60,000 nucleotides of DNA, from assembly GCA_914767715.1 (NCBI GenBank), contig OU612066.1:25396283-25456282 (forward strand), read 5' to 3'. This DNA is from Membranipora membranacea. Taxonomy: Eukaryota; Bryozoa; Gymnolaemata; Cheilostomatida; Membraniporidae. How positions within the stretch are numbered: position 1 is the first letter of the stretch; every line of letters begins with the position of its first letter. The notes below the pieces were generated by a model that saw only the letters and a list, made by a program, of their open reading frames with translations, was not told the origin of the DNA and made no database searches. Below are positions 11,405-23,286 of the stretch, piece after piece. The translations under genes and the position numbers were made by a program.

Positions 11405-13902
11405 TACTATGTTATATCATTATATCTGACTGTCACTCTTGACAGAATCAATGATGATGAATGAACTCCCTCTCCCAGCGAGCAAGGATCATGATGAGTG
11501 GTATTTAAATCACTTATAACTGCTTTTACGATAGCTTCTGTACTCCTCATGGAATGCCCATCAGATCCCAAAACAAATGGCTTAATGACCAACTTGTAAG
11601 GATATGAAATCAATCAATCATTGATGAAATTGTCATGTTTTCTTCCTCTGAATTCTGATTTTTATCTCTGCAAAAAAGTTCTACCGGAAATGTGACTTTG
11701 ACATCAGTCTATCTATTGTAGCAATACAAAATAAATTTACACAGTGTCTATTGAGATATTAATGTTTGGCGCTTCATGCCTTAGTGGCATGCTTCAAGTA
11801 ACTGATCATCTTTCACATAAATATGGAATTGGCCAATCACATCAGTTCTCTATTAGACCACGATCCAAAAAACATTCAAATTGTGGGAGGTCACACAGAT
11901 ATCGATGTAAAAATAGCTGTAATGTTTGTTTGACAACACACACACATGGCCTGTACTTTGAACACATGGTATGAGCTGTCAGAGGTCATGCCATCTCTCT
12001 GGACTGTATGACAGCAGCAAAAATCAATAGAGCTACAGTAACATCATTTAAATCCTACTAGGTACATGCAAATTAACAGACAGCCGATATACCATCATAT
12101 TTGCACTGGAAAAAGAAGCAAAAAACTTTGTGGAGGTAGAAAAGAACAATCTTGAGACTCACAATAAGCAAACACAGCAGCTGCAATAGCATCAGCTTCT
12201 CCACAGCCTGCGCAAAACTCTGCTTTTTCTGTTGACCCAGCTGTGAGTATCTCCAGCATTGAATGTTTGTACTGTACCTTTCGGTACGATTGGTCGTCTT
12301 TTTCACGCTAATCTGACCGCGATTTTTCAATTTGATGCGATGAACAGTTAGTATATTGGTCGAATCTAATCCTATTTGTTTAACTGCGGTTTTTTTAAAT
12401 ATTAGCTTTCACTTCTCATCAACTAACCGTTTGCTTCCTCAATGTGAACGCAATTTCAATTCAATCCAATGCGACATCTTCCAATGTGTGATAGAAGAAG
12501 AAGCTGAATGAGACATGACAAGTTTGCACTACGGTACCTTGATAGTGCAAAGCATTCTTCTATGTGCAGAATGATTACTTTATATTATTACAAAAAGCCT
12601 TTTTTCCAAAGTCTTCAAGTAAGATAGCCTCGTAATATGAATTACACAGTAAATTATGTCAGGAAGGAACACAAGTGAGAATCTTTGTAATCTTGGGGAA
12701 TATATATTGAGAATGAAACTAAGTAGCGCAAAATTTGCTGCCATTAGTATTCTTTATTCCCTCATTCGTATGTACTGATCACATCCCAATGACTGAAAAG
12801 TGGATGAAAAAAAAAGGATATTAATTATTAAATGATCTTAAACGTATGTAAGAGCTAATTTCTACCTAGTAATTACCCTATGTTCTGTACAGATGAGAGT
12901 ATGCAGTTGTGAATTAAAAACTTTGATTAGGCTACACTCACTACACTACACTCCTTGCTACACTACATGTAAGGTAAAAAGATTAAATTTATACAATATC
13001 GATTGCAATATGTAGCTGGACAGGTTACTTTACTTGATAAACTCGATAATGTGACCTCTTATCAACATTTGATAATTATCACCCCTCTCTGTTAGATTAC
13101 ATTATTGAAGGTCAAGTTGTTGCATCCCTTTATATTGACCTTGAAGCCATGCCGAGATGCAATCCCCTGATACCTATCAACAATTAACCTCTTTGTCACA
13201 ATTGTTTAGAAATTTGACAATTAACATGTGAAGCAAGGAGTAACAGGGCCTTTGATGGAAGGGACTAACTTACACCTCTTTGTAAGATTTGAATGTAAAC
13301 TTACGCTGAACATAGAATACTTTCTCAAGCTGCTAATTTTGATGATGGACTTTCGGCACCGATTGACGGCTCGTTTAAGTGATTATTATGACATGATAAA
13401 TTATGATTTTACGAACTTTGTACCTGTCAGTGTCAATCATTTCATTGACCTCCAACGTTTGGCTGAAGACGGGCTCTTTCACAAATTTATCGGAGATATA
13501 ATATTGAAGTGTTTAGTAACATACCCGGGTCTGTAGAGAAGTGAAGTTCCGTTACCAACAGACACTGAAATTTATGCCAGGAAAATGCAGAAAAAAATTG
13601 TATTTAAATAGTCTGTAAAGCGTAAATTTAGAATACTTCAGGGAATAATGTTGATAGCTGTAAAGCTGTAAAGCTGTAAAGCTTGTACTTGAGTTGTCCC
13701 CACTCAATCAAGTTAAAGACAACTCTTTATTTGTCATTGAGAGTCCAGCCTTATCAGGTACTCCCTTGGCTCATCATCATTACTGCATGTTTGCAGTGTG
13801 TGTATGTGTGTGTGTATCTAGTCACTTTGAAGTTTATTCCTATTTACTACCCTTACATATTAATCACATTGAGGAAAGGGAGTTGTTTTGTATAACTGTC
13901 AT

Positions 13903-13973
13903 AGCTCCTATATAACAAAATTCCGAGGTCATATTATCATAAGATGACCTCAGAATTGTGTTATATAAGAGCT
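13903..13973. repeat. 71-bp fold-back (MITE-like) element
   Basis: AGCTCCTATATAACA at 13903 pairs with TTATATAAGAGCT ending at 13973. The arms of about 33 bp also include matching AATTCCGAGGTCAT and ATGACCTCAGAATT. The loop is only a few bases. It is intergenic, upstream of the choline kinase gene. Confidence 0.75.
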
Positions 13974-14825
13974 GAGCGGAGAGAAGAATTGTAGAATAGT
14001 TCACATAACTGACACTAATCCTCATTTCAAGAATTATGGCTTTTCAAATAAATGCTGAGCTTCATTCATGTCTTACTAAGCCACAGCACTGTTATGATAA
14101 AGTGCTTAGAAAAACCTCAAGGATATAAGATTAGTGGCAAAGTTATTTAGTGCCATTTTGAAATAGGTTCCTCTTCAGTTTGTCTGTTTATTTCCACACA
14201 TTCTTATCAGTCGGAAAGTAAAATATCCGTAAAGAAGGTCAAACTGCATTTTCATCATTCTTAATCACCAGACACCAATTATTGGCTGGCATTGAAATCC
14301 ATATCTGGAATAGCATAATTATCTTTCTTTTGCCAAACAATGGCCTTGCGAAAATAGCCAGTCCCTAGAAGCATTTCTAGAAATGCCCGAAATCATTAAC
14401 GCTGAAGGCATTTTCTTACTGTTTGCAGTTTTGTAAACAAGACAATTTTCCAGGCTACATTCTGCATGCTAGTAGGGACAGCCAATAAGATCATTGTCAG
14501 ATCATTGTCAGATCATCTCTTGTGATGAGTGTTATGTTAATATTTCCATTCTATGAGAAGAGTTTAATTCTGTGTTGGCTGGGTACAATCATTGAGGTCA
14601 TTGGCCATTATATTTCCAGTGCTCTTGGACTCTTGCCAAACCACCTCATTTTCAATAGCATTATAACCGGCCAATCAGATGCTCTACTTCAATCTGTGGC
14701 TCATAACTATAAAGTCTTATACCTGTCTGCAGTGTAACTTTTCATACTCCACGCTTTGCGCTGCACAGACTGAACTTAGAATACGCACCAAGTTACTGAT
14801 AAGAACACAACTGATAATCTCCATT

Positions 14826-17800
14826 ATGAATACTCTGAAATCTCTTCTCAGATACTACAGTGTGTATCTCACTGGGCCGCTGTCAGTGGTGAACGCAGTG
14901 AACCCTATCAAAAAGATGACTACCAAACAAGAACAAATGAGTAAATGTATCCGACTGTGTCAAGAACACTTTGGTGGAGCCTGGCATCGTCTGTCCGGAT
15001 ACAAGCTGATTGAATCTGCTGTCAAACCACTGAGGTATGTTACTGTGTGTATATCAAATGCATATATATTTATGAACAAATATTGAGTTGTTGAGAATAC
15101 TGAACTCTCCCATTTCATTGGTTCAATGGTGGAGCCATGCAGCAACCATGCACTGTACATTCGGGAGTCGTATTGTCGTACACATTCTCAGTGAACTTTT
15201 ATTATTGTATCGCATTTACACAGTACTCACTGTTCCAACTCAAGAGTTGGTAGACTTTAAGTTGTAACTATTTTACTACAGTGGCGGGCTAAGTAACTAC
15301 CTCTACATAGCCAGCTTACCATCAGACATACCAACAGAAGGCAACGAGCCTCGCAAAGTCCTCCTCAGATTCTATGGCGTGGCGCAGGGAGACCACTCGG
15401 CTATACTGCGAGACAGTCTGGTGTTTGCTCTGCTGTCGGAACGTGGACTCGGACCAAAGTTTTATGGATGCTTTGCCGGCGGCAGATTTGAAGAATATAT
15501 ACCTGTGAGTAAACTGTGGGGACGCATCTTTCTATTCTCTGTCAATTGCATATTCAGCATACATGCCTGGGCAAGCAGTCAAGTGTGGTTCCCTGCCTGT
15601 CTGTCCAGGCTTTGCCTGAGTTCTGTGGATTTTTATTTCAAAAAGTGCTGATGTTTGGCCCAACTGATATTTGTGCTCAAATCAAGGAGTGTCTTCAACT
15701 CCTTGCTCAAATTAAACGTCCCATATCATCACAGACATTCAGACAGCCCTTGCATATATGTAACAACTTTGAATAATAATTGGCTACAGCCCTGTCCAAA
15801 TTCATTGAATAAACTGAAATGATTGCCTGTAAGTAAGGAGGTTTGCACTTGGTCTACTAAACGCTAACACTAAACACTTATGATTATCTTTGTCAGTTGT
15901 GAAATTGAATGACCTTCGTCAATGCCCTGCACTCTCCCAATCAACCATCATTTTGTTATAAGCTTCATGGAGCCAGCGGCTCTCCGCATCATTGGCAGAG
16001 AGCCAAATTCATCCCACCAATCCTTGGCAAAAAAATGTGAATACCCTGATGTATGAACCACATCTGTCTCTGATGTAATACCCGAGTATGTGATGTGTGT
16101 GCACTACTTAGATAAGACTTATATCTTGGGTCAATTAAAGGTCTTTTGACCCAAAACAAACTTTGAACTTTTATGCTGCATTTGGATCGGCTGACCAACA
16201 AAAATCTAAGCGAAAGCCAGCTGAATGGAAAGCTATAGTGCACTTTAATTTGTTATCCGTACATTGAAAACAGAAGTCAATAACAAGGCCTTGTGTGTTG
16301 TGTTGTGTTTTGTCTAAGGTTGTATCTTTGCACAAATCAGTCAAACCATACTCTGCTATTTAAAAACCACAATGATTGAGAATATTTGTGCTGGTGAAAA
16401 CAGTAATACTCTTAAAAATCTATTGTCTGTGGTGTTATCATATCTGACCTCGAAACCCAAGTCTGGATGGGACTACCAAGTCTGGATTTGACTAAAAAGT
16501 CGAAACAACAACCAAAACATGATCGCCAATCAAATCAAACAATCTAGCGAGTACCTTTGTTGGACTAGCCCATACTAATCACTGCCTTTCAACTCCTTTC
16601 CATCATTTTTCCATTCACAATGAACCATATATTTGCAGCCGAATCATCTCTTTCACAATCAAGTTCGAATTACACCCCTATGTTTCTCAAACTCATCCAA
16701 AACCTTGACGACATGACAAAACCATGACTGCTTTTCCTGTTCCTTACAGACAAGGAGTTTGAGAACCGAGGAGATGTCCTACCCAAAGAACACAGCACTG
16801 ATAGCCGCACAGATGGCAAACTTTCACCTGATGGAAATGCCACTGTGTAAAGAACCTGTTCACATTGAAAAGACCATCACCAGGTAGGTTGTACAGGTCT
16901 AACTGCTGCGACTGTGATGGTGGTCTGTGCACTTATTTCTATATTGTTTATGCAGACAAGAGTTGGTGTTGCAGAACTACTTACAGAACTTTTTTTGCAC
17001 TGTGAACCTAATTAATTGGGATAATTTGGGATGAAAAAGGGAAAAATTTCCCCTGCCGGGGGGCCGTCGGACTGGGGGAGAAAGTCTGGGGGGGGGGCTC
17101 GGACTAGGGAAAAAATGTATATATTCCCATAGCATTTATAATAGGGCTTGAAAGGTAGGGAGGAAGAAAAAAGACTGCACAAAAATTCTCTGGTCTGCCG
17201 AGGAGAAAAATTAGGATATCAACAAGGATGTAGGCCTAAATGAAGATGTTATAGATGCTCTTATTGACATCTCTTGTCTCGGATTGCCAAATGGTGATTG
17301 TTTTGACATCTTGCCAAAAACAAAAGTACATCCAGGCATTCCAGGGTGATTAAACCATTACTTCACCTCATGAAAAACCCGCAGCTCTACCAAAGATTAT
17401 AAATAGTCATTGGCTCTACTCTGTTATGATCTGAATGATCAATATGATGAATAAAAAGGTCAGATTTGTTTTCATGAATCCCCCTCCAAATGAGGTAGCA
17501 TGAATCACTCCCTCATGTGATCTTGCATTCCGTTTTGAAATAGGTTGGCATTATGAGTACTTCTAAATCCATAAGAAAGGTTATTATATTCCATCAAGCA
17601 GCCAATACAAAAAGGCCACGATAAATCATGCCCACACTGTTGGAAAAGTTTTGATGAACAACGTGGGCTGTTGGCAGTAAGCCAGCAACGTAAATATAAT
17701 AATAATGCTCTGCAATGTTTACGCAGTTGCCCAAAACAAAACACTCTCTCTCACTATTCACTCAGCCAATCATGGTAAACACCAACATGATTAATTCTTA

Positions 17801-20800
17801 CTCTGTGATAGATTCTTTGGTAGATATAAACATTAGAGTACAGATCAAAGTCCAAAGGTCATTTATATTGTGGGGGGGGCCCAGTCAAAGATTATAAATC
17901 ATTGGTGCAGTGAACTCAGACGTGAAAAAAAATCTCATTTTCACAGCAATTGTGACAACCAAATCACCCCGGTCCTGGTTTTAAACCAGTTATAACCAGC
18001 TTAAACCAGTTTAGTCAGACAAAAACAACATTTACCTGACATACTTGATTTTGAAGAGGATAAGACCTTACAAGGGAACTCGGTCTTCGCATCAAACCTC
18101 TCCTACATCAGCGTGTGTACAACAGTCACGTGTGAGACCTGCATAGCCTACCAGAGTGATGATATATCCTTATGTTAATATCATATGCTTAGATTCTTAC
18201 ATTGTTATCTTGTAACACTCAACTTAATGTCAACACTCAACAGTCAGAGGTAGGGGGATGCCAACCAGGCTGGGGGTGCAAGGGGGCGACTAGGCCCCAA
18301 GCGGGGTCCTGGGCAGAGCCCCTAACACCAGAGCCCTGTGGTGATTACAAATAGAAATGCATCAATTTTAGCCACATTTTGGAAAACTCATATAATATGA
18401 TATATAGGGGGATGCATCCCCCTAGACAAAGTAGGAAGGGGGACACCTTGCATCCCCCCTAAATTCTAACACTGTCTACTGGTATACAAGTACTGAGGTT
18501 GCACTCTATAGTAAATCTGGCTCTCACTGGTTTAGAGGTGTGGTTTTCCTTTGTTGTCAGAGCTAAAAATATCCCTGTACTCTTTGGCCAGTCATTCTAA
18601 AGTTTTTTTGTGTTAGCAAATAAGCATGACTGAGATTATCGTGCTCTTACTAACACTACCTGAAATTCTTACATAGTTAGTTTTTTTTCATACATGAATG
18701 TTCTTATCACTCAAACCTTATATGGCTTGTTTCCATCCGAATTAGGTTTTAATTATTGTGTTACCTGCATTGATTGCAATGAGTAATACAGAATGAGCTT
18801 AATTGCACCAATCAACTCTGGAAAATAAGAGGGAGTTTATCGATGACACAGTGTTTCCGTTTTCCATTTCCCTTTTTGCCATTGTCACATCTGAACTGGC
18901 ATTTCATCCAATTATCCTTGACCTTATGCTTGCTGCTATTTGGTATTTCAGATACATGGAAGAGTTTCAGCAGGGCTACTCCATCGTCACAAAGAGACCA
19001 AAGTGGAAACAGATATTGGAACTCGGTCTTGATTTCCAGAAGGAGCTGGAATGGATGTTGTAAGTAATATAGGAGCCAGAAATTTGGCTTATTAATCTTT
19101 TTAATGTTGTGGTAGTGTGCTAGATATATTTATGTTGTAAAGGTATCAGTCTTAGAACTTTGGAGCAGGCTTTAAGGACAAAAACTGTGGCTAATATCAT
19201 ATTGTTGCATTTTTTTTGTTTTTGTTTTGATTAGGCTGTACTCTAGATTGGACCACAGCCTTCCCATTTGTCAAACAATCCAGTGTAGACCAGAACTTGA
19301 ATCACAGTTAATGTGTCTGAATGTCTGAATGCCAAAAGTGCACAATTATTGTTTTGATGATGAAATAGCTACAAAAAGAGCTGGTCGATTTTCCTGATTG
19401 TGGAATGCTGATTGCTCATTCCACTTAATCATGCCACCAAATGCACTTTGATCTGGTCTAAAATTAGCATATACCAATCACAATCTGTAATACATTATGA
19501 TTTTACCACTCAACCCTATAGAACTTTTTGGCAGAAGGGCTCCTAGTTATAGCCCTTCTGTCTGTTCCCTGATTTTTGACACATGATTCTCCATTCCAGA
19601 ATCTTGGCTCTTAGAGCTGAAAAATTCCTCCTAGCCTTTCGGTGAAATCCCTGAGCAATCAGTGTAACTAGAGAGTATTGCATCTTTGATGTGATGGAAA
19701 GGATGAAGTCTCAGATTGCTGCGAGAAGACAACTTCTGGTCTCTCATAGACCCTGGTCTGTGTAAGCAGAGGTCGAATCGATCACATCAACAACCTTTAT
19801 GATGCTTGGGTATTAAAAATGGTAGCGTCATGCCAAAACAATAATATTGTTTGATAAGAGTTGTGTGGTCATGTAAAAAAGAGACACAATTCCCACAGAA
19901 TACTTTATATCCTCTATTGATTCTAGACGATGAAATGATGCCCAACAGCAGAGCCATATAAAATTGCAACTAATATTAATACTGTGCTGTGATTTCTTGT
20001 TTATACGTCAACAACAAAAACAGGCTATATTTAGTTTTTCAGACTTAATTACTGTACACAATATACACATTGACTTCAAATAAACTAACATGGCGCACTA
20101 AGTTTTGCAATATTGTCTTACAACTCCCAATTTCTTCATTTTAGATCAGCATTCGCTGCAAGTGGATCAAGTGTACGATTCTGTCACAACGACGTACAAG
20201 AAGGTACGTTTTACAAAACGTTTACAGATTCTCATGTCAAGGTTAACATATCTGGACAGTGTTATAATAATACCTTTTTTTTCCCAGTCACCAATGTTAC
20301 CCCTATGTCGATCGGTGTATTTATCCTTCCTCTCCATAAATCTCCTCATTGAAACTCTGGAAGCTGTAAATAACCACCCTTTACAACTGTCTTACATCTA
20401 ATGTCATGCGCAAAGCGCAGTTGTTGTTAACCGGGGGGTCTTTCTATTAAAACAGCCAATAATCGCATTCTGATCGCTCACTCAATGAGTGAGTGATACC
20501 TTGCTCAGAAAACGCTCACTCATTTATGGAACTATATACATTCTGAGTGTGCGATTTGGAGTGATGTTGTCTAATTGAAAGACCAAGTGAGTGATAATTT
20601 TGAACAATGTGATAGTGATAGTGATAGTGATAACTTACTTTAGTAAAACATTGCTCATTTTAATTGAAAGACACCTGTGACGCCTGTTAAATCTCAACCG
20701 AGTGTTTTGAGTTGTAACTGTCGTCATGAGAGTACGTCATATTTGTGTTCCATAGGAAATGTGTTGATTGGTTCTGAAGATGGTGAACTGGTGCTTATTG

Positions 20801-22384
20801 ACTTTGAATACGCAGCTTATAACTACAGGTAATAAACTGATCAGGCCTAGTCTAAGTACTTTAACTGATTGAAGAGCACATGTTTTGGAGTAGGAGGTGG
20901 CTTAGTTGGTGAGAGCGCCGTTCCTTCAGCATGTAAATGTTGAAGGTTGTGGGTTCGAATCCCACTGCAGTCCACTGGCTACTGGGACTTGTTGGACCCC
21001 CGGGTGTGCTCCGACCTGCCTACAAATTGAGCGCAAAATGGTGCAGACATTGCGGCCTAGCCCCTAAGGCACCCACATTTTTGACGCCGATTTTTCGGAA
21101 TGTGGTGAGTGACTATACCTTGCAATTCTAACCAACATTTTTACCAACATTGTTTGATAATCGACCCCACTTCAAATCTGTTGCAGTTTTGTCCAGTATC
21201 CTTCATTAGAAGCGCATTGAAAAATCTGTTTAGTAATAATGTTGAAATCATCCTGTTTTATTGAGCGTTAAGCTTACAGAGGGAACTTTATGATTTGTTG
21301 ATTTTGTTATAGGGGCTATGATGTCGCTAATCATTTCTTAGAATGGTGCTATTGCTACGCAGTGTCAGATCCACCATATTTTACACAGAAACTCCAAGAT
21401 TATCCTTCCATTGAACAACAGGTAAGATTTGTACCTTTCAACATATTGCTTTTCTGAAACAACCACAAGATTTCTAAGCGGCAGCAATATAGCCTGGTCG
21501 CGCGGCCATATTTTTGTTTTTAAAAGTGGCCGCGTGATAAGGCTAGCAGCAATTATATAGGGTCAGCTATCAGTTATGAAAAAGAAATGCCATGAAAATT
21601 GCCAGAGGGCTTGAACCGCAACATGTCCCACTTCAGTTAACATGCTTTGATACACCACTATTGAAACTAGCGGATCTGAGATCCTTTCTTGGCACAAAAG
21701 AAAAAAAACGCTCAGTTAGCAATCAGGTGTGCCGTCATGTGTTTTTTTTATTGCGCAGAGATCATTCATACACCACTACTTGGCTGCCTGTAAGATAACA
21801 CCAACAGAAGAGGAGATCGAGAAGCTCTTCCTGGAGACACAACTATTCCAGCTGGGTCCTCACTTCCTCTGGGCATTCTGGTCACTGGCCTCCGGTATCT
21901 CCTCTGAGATGAACTTCGATTACATGGTATGTCTGATCAAATGGAGAATAGATGATGGTTTATATTTTGTTCATACGGTATTACATTGTCAACACCTACA
22001 TATTCAGAACAAAATGTCCTTTCCCACCAAGGCAATATTGTATAAAAAGGTATCACATAACTGTCGGGTTAGGGCAGCCAGCTAATTGGAGCAGGGATTT
22101 TTAGAAGGTTTGCTCGAGTAGGCGCACATTTTGAGTCCTATTTGATAGAGGCATTATAATAAACTGTGCGGTTGACGATTATATCTTTTATTTTAACTAA
22201 ACTATGCTTACTTGAATCAACACATCCATCTGTTGTACATATGCACATTGAGACCTTTTTACCATTGTAGCAATTTGCATTGGATCGATTTGAGGCATAC
22301 AAGAATCACAAGGAGTATCTCATGAAGAACTACCCACAACTTCTTCCAGCGAACGATTCCGAAGTCTCAGCTATGAATTCATAA
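14826..22384 (+). CDS. Choline/ethanolamine kinase, nine coding exons, 398 aa
   Basis: It phosphorylates choline or ethanolamine with ATP, the first cytosolic step of the Kennedy pathway for phosphatidylcholine and phosphatidylethanolamine. Exons: 14826-15034, 15282-15504, 16750-16883, 18952-19059, 20145-20203, 20756-20828, 21313-21421, 21759-21926, 22271-22384; all phases agree. Visible motifs: SGGLSNYLY (ATP-binding loop), KVLLRFYG, the catalytic Brenner-type FCHNDVQEGNVL split across exons 5/6, the choline kinase motif LIDFEYAAYNYRGYDVANHF in exons 6/7, and HFLWAFWSL. The size matches vertebrate CHKB (about 395 aa). The start at 14826 has A at -3. An internal ATG at 14917 (MTTKQEQM) is an alternative start, and the frame is also open upstream to 14679. 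The sequence does not settle choline versus ethanolamine preference. Confidence 0.93.
17041..17110. repeat. G-rich dispersed repeat fragment in choline kinase intron
   Basis: The stretch reads CCCCTGCCGGGGGGCCGTCG and continues to AAAGTCTGGGGGG. A diverged relative sharing GGGGGC-GTCGG and AAAGTCTG lies at 24976-25030 in the SPEF1 intron. Both stand out from the AT-rich surroundings. They are probably fragments of one interspersed repeat family. Confidence 0.4.
18240..18475. repeat. GGGGGATGC-type interspersed repeat with 18-bp perfect palindrome
   Basis: A GC-rich block inside choline kinase intron 3 carries several copies of GGGGGATGC or its complement. One is the perfect palindrome AGGGGGATGCATCCCCCT at 18406-18423. 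The GC-rich core (AGGCCCCAAGCGGGGTCCTG near 18292) differs sharply from the flanking AT-rich intron. It is likely an interspersed element; no ORF. Confidence 0.5.
20891..21120 (+). mobile_element. tRNA-derived SINE in choline kinase intron
   Basis: The left part has RNA polymerase III internal promoter boxes with tRNA-like spacing: box A TGGCTTAGTTGG at 20898-20909 and box B GGTTCGAATCC at 20952-20962, inside a recognisable tRNA-like head of about 20893-20970. A non-tRNA body follows to roughly 21120 (CGGGTGTGCTCCGACCTGCC near 21001). It sits between exons 6 and 7 of the choline kinase gene, in the same orientation. It is not a functional tRNA, because the acceptor stem does not pair cleanly. 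The 3' boundary is uncertain. Confidence 0.75.
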
Positions 22385-23286
22385 GCTAACTCTACTACTT
22401 CATTCTTCATACTGACACCACTCGCCTTCTCTGTCTGGCTGGACTATCCCTACTGCCATATGGATCAATTGAGATTCAAAATACGTTCCCTGCTAGATTC
22501 ACATGCAATAATCTGGTGCGCTAAACTTCATACCTCATATTATATTTATCTGCTCTTCCTATTTTTGTCATTACGTAGTATTAGGTCCAGCCAGACAAGC
22601 TTTCTTTCAGCAATTTTTCAACTGTCAATTCATCTAATCTTGAAACAAGTCTGTTCTCGATTTACTCCACACCAACATATTATTGTCGTCCGTTAGCATC
22701 ATTATGAAAATTAATTGCTGCTCATAAAAAAAACCATGTCTTTCTTCATAAATCGTATTATTGATGCCCGTGTACAGATTTGTATTTATATATCTTTCTA
22801 GCTTCATGTAGTATTATATGCCTCATGTTTTACGTGATAATGCATCAGAGAATTATTCCCACCTTCTTGGATCAAAAGTATGCAAGTTGTAGACATAGTC
22901 ATATCTCCCAACTATTTTGATTATCCTGCTGCAGAAGATTTCTGTTGCGAAGTTTCAGCAAAAGGCAACATACGCTGTATATTTTAAAGCAATGACATTG
23001 CAATCACTCATGTATTTGTACTTTTATAGGTAACATATCTATATGCTACATATTGAACATTGTCTTATTTTCTATTATAACCTATAATATAATAATAAAA
23101 AACAAAATAGATTTGTTTTCCTTCATTTGGTCATTTTGGGTATCAAATCACATTGTCCCTATATCTGTTAGCATGCTGACTTGACATGACGCTCACACAG
23201 TGTTCTGTAATTGTTGTTGAAAATACGCTGACTTCGAGCTTAAAAATTATTGCTGCTCTATTCTAACTGTATGAGAGTCTGAACTA
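22385..23286 (+). other. 3'-UTR of choline kinase and short gap to SPEF1-like gene
   Basis: AT-rich sequence follows the TAA stop. A canonical AATAAA at 23094-23099 could end the choline kinase transcript, about 710 nt past the stop. The remaining sequence of about 190 bp before the SPEF1-like ATG would hold that gene's promoter. It contains the palindromic GTTAGCATGCTGAC at 23167-23180, a near match to the RFX X-box. Confidence 0.5.

Larger units (their letters stand above)
10488..14825. other. Intergenic region between divergent SLC25A46-like and choline kinase genes
   Basis: No exon with convincing splice sites or family similarity was found on either strand. The region contains a poly-C run near 11093-11105, the small palindromes at 11289-11312 and 11386-11404, GT-rich microsatellite sequence near 13795-13815, GCTGTAAA tandem copies near 13658-13682, a fold-back element at 13903-13973, and a 13-bp tandem GATCATTGTCA near 14490-14515. 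Promoters of both flanking genes must lie here or in 5'-UTR introns, but no clear TATA box can be assigned. Confidence 0.6.

Noticed and set aside
14679-14825. N-terminal extension of choline kinase from an upstream in-frame ATG
   Set aside because: The frame is open, but the added residues show no kinase similarity and look like translated 5'-UTR. The ATG at 14826 is a sufficient start.
20893-20970. Functional tRNA gene
   Set aside because: The A and B boxes are good, but the acceptor and anticodon arms do not pair properly and a long non-tRNA body follows, so it is a SINE head.
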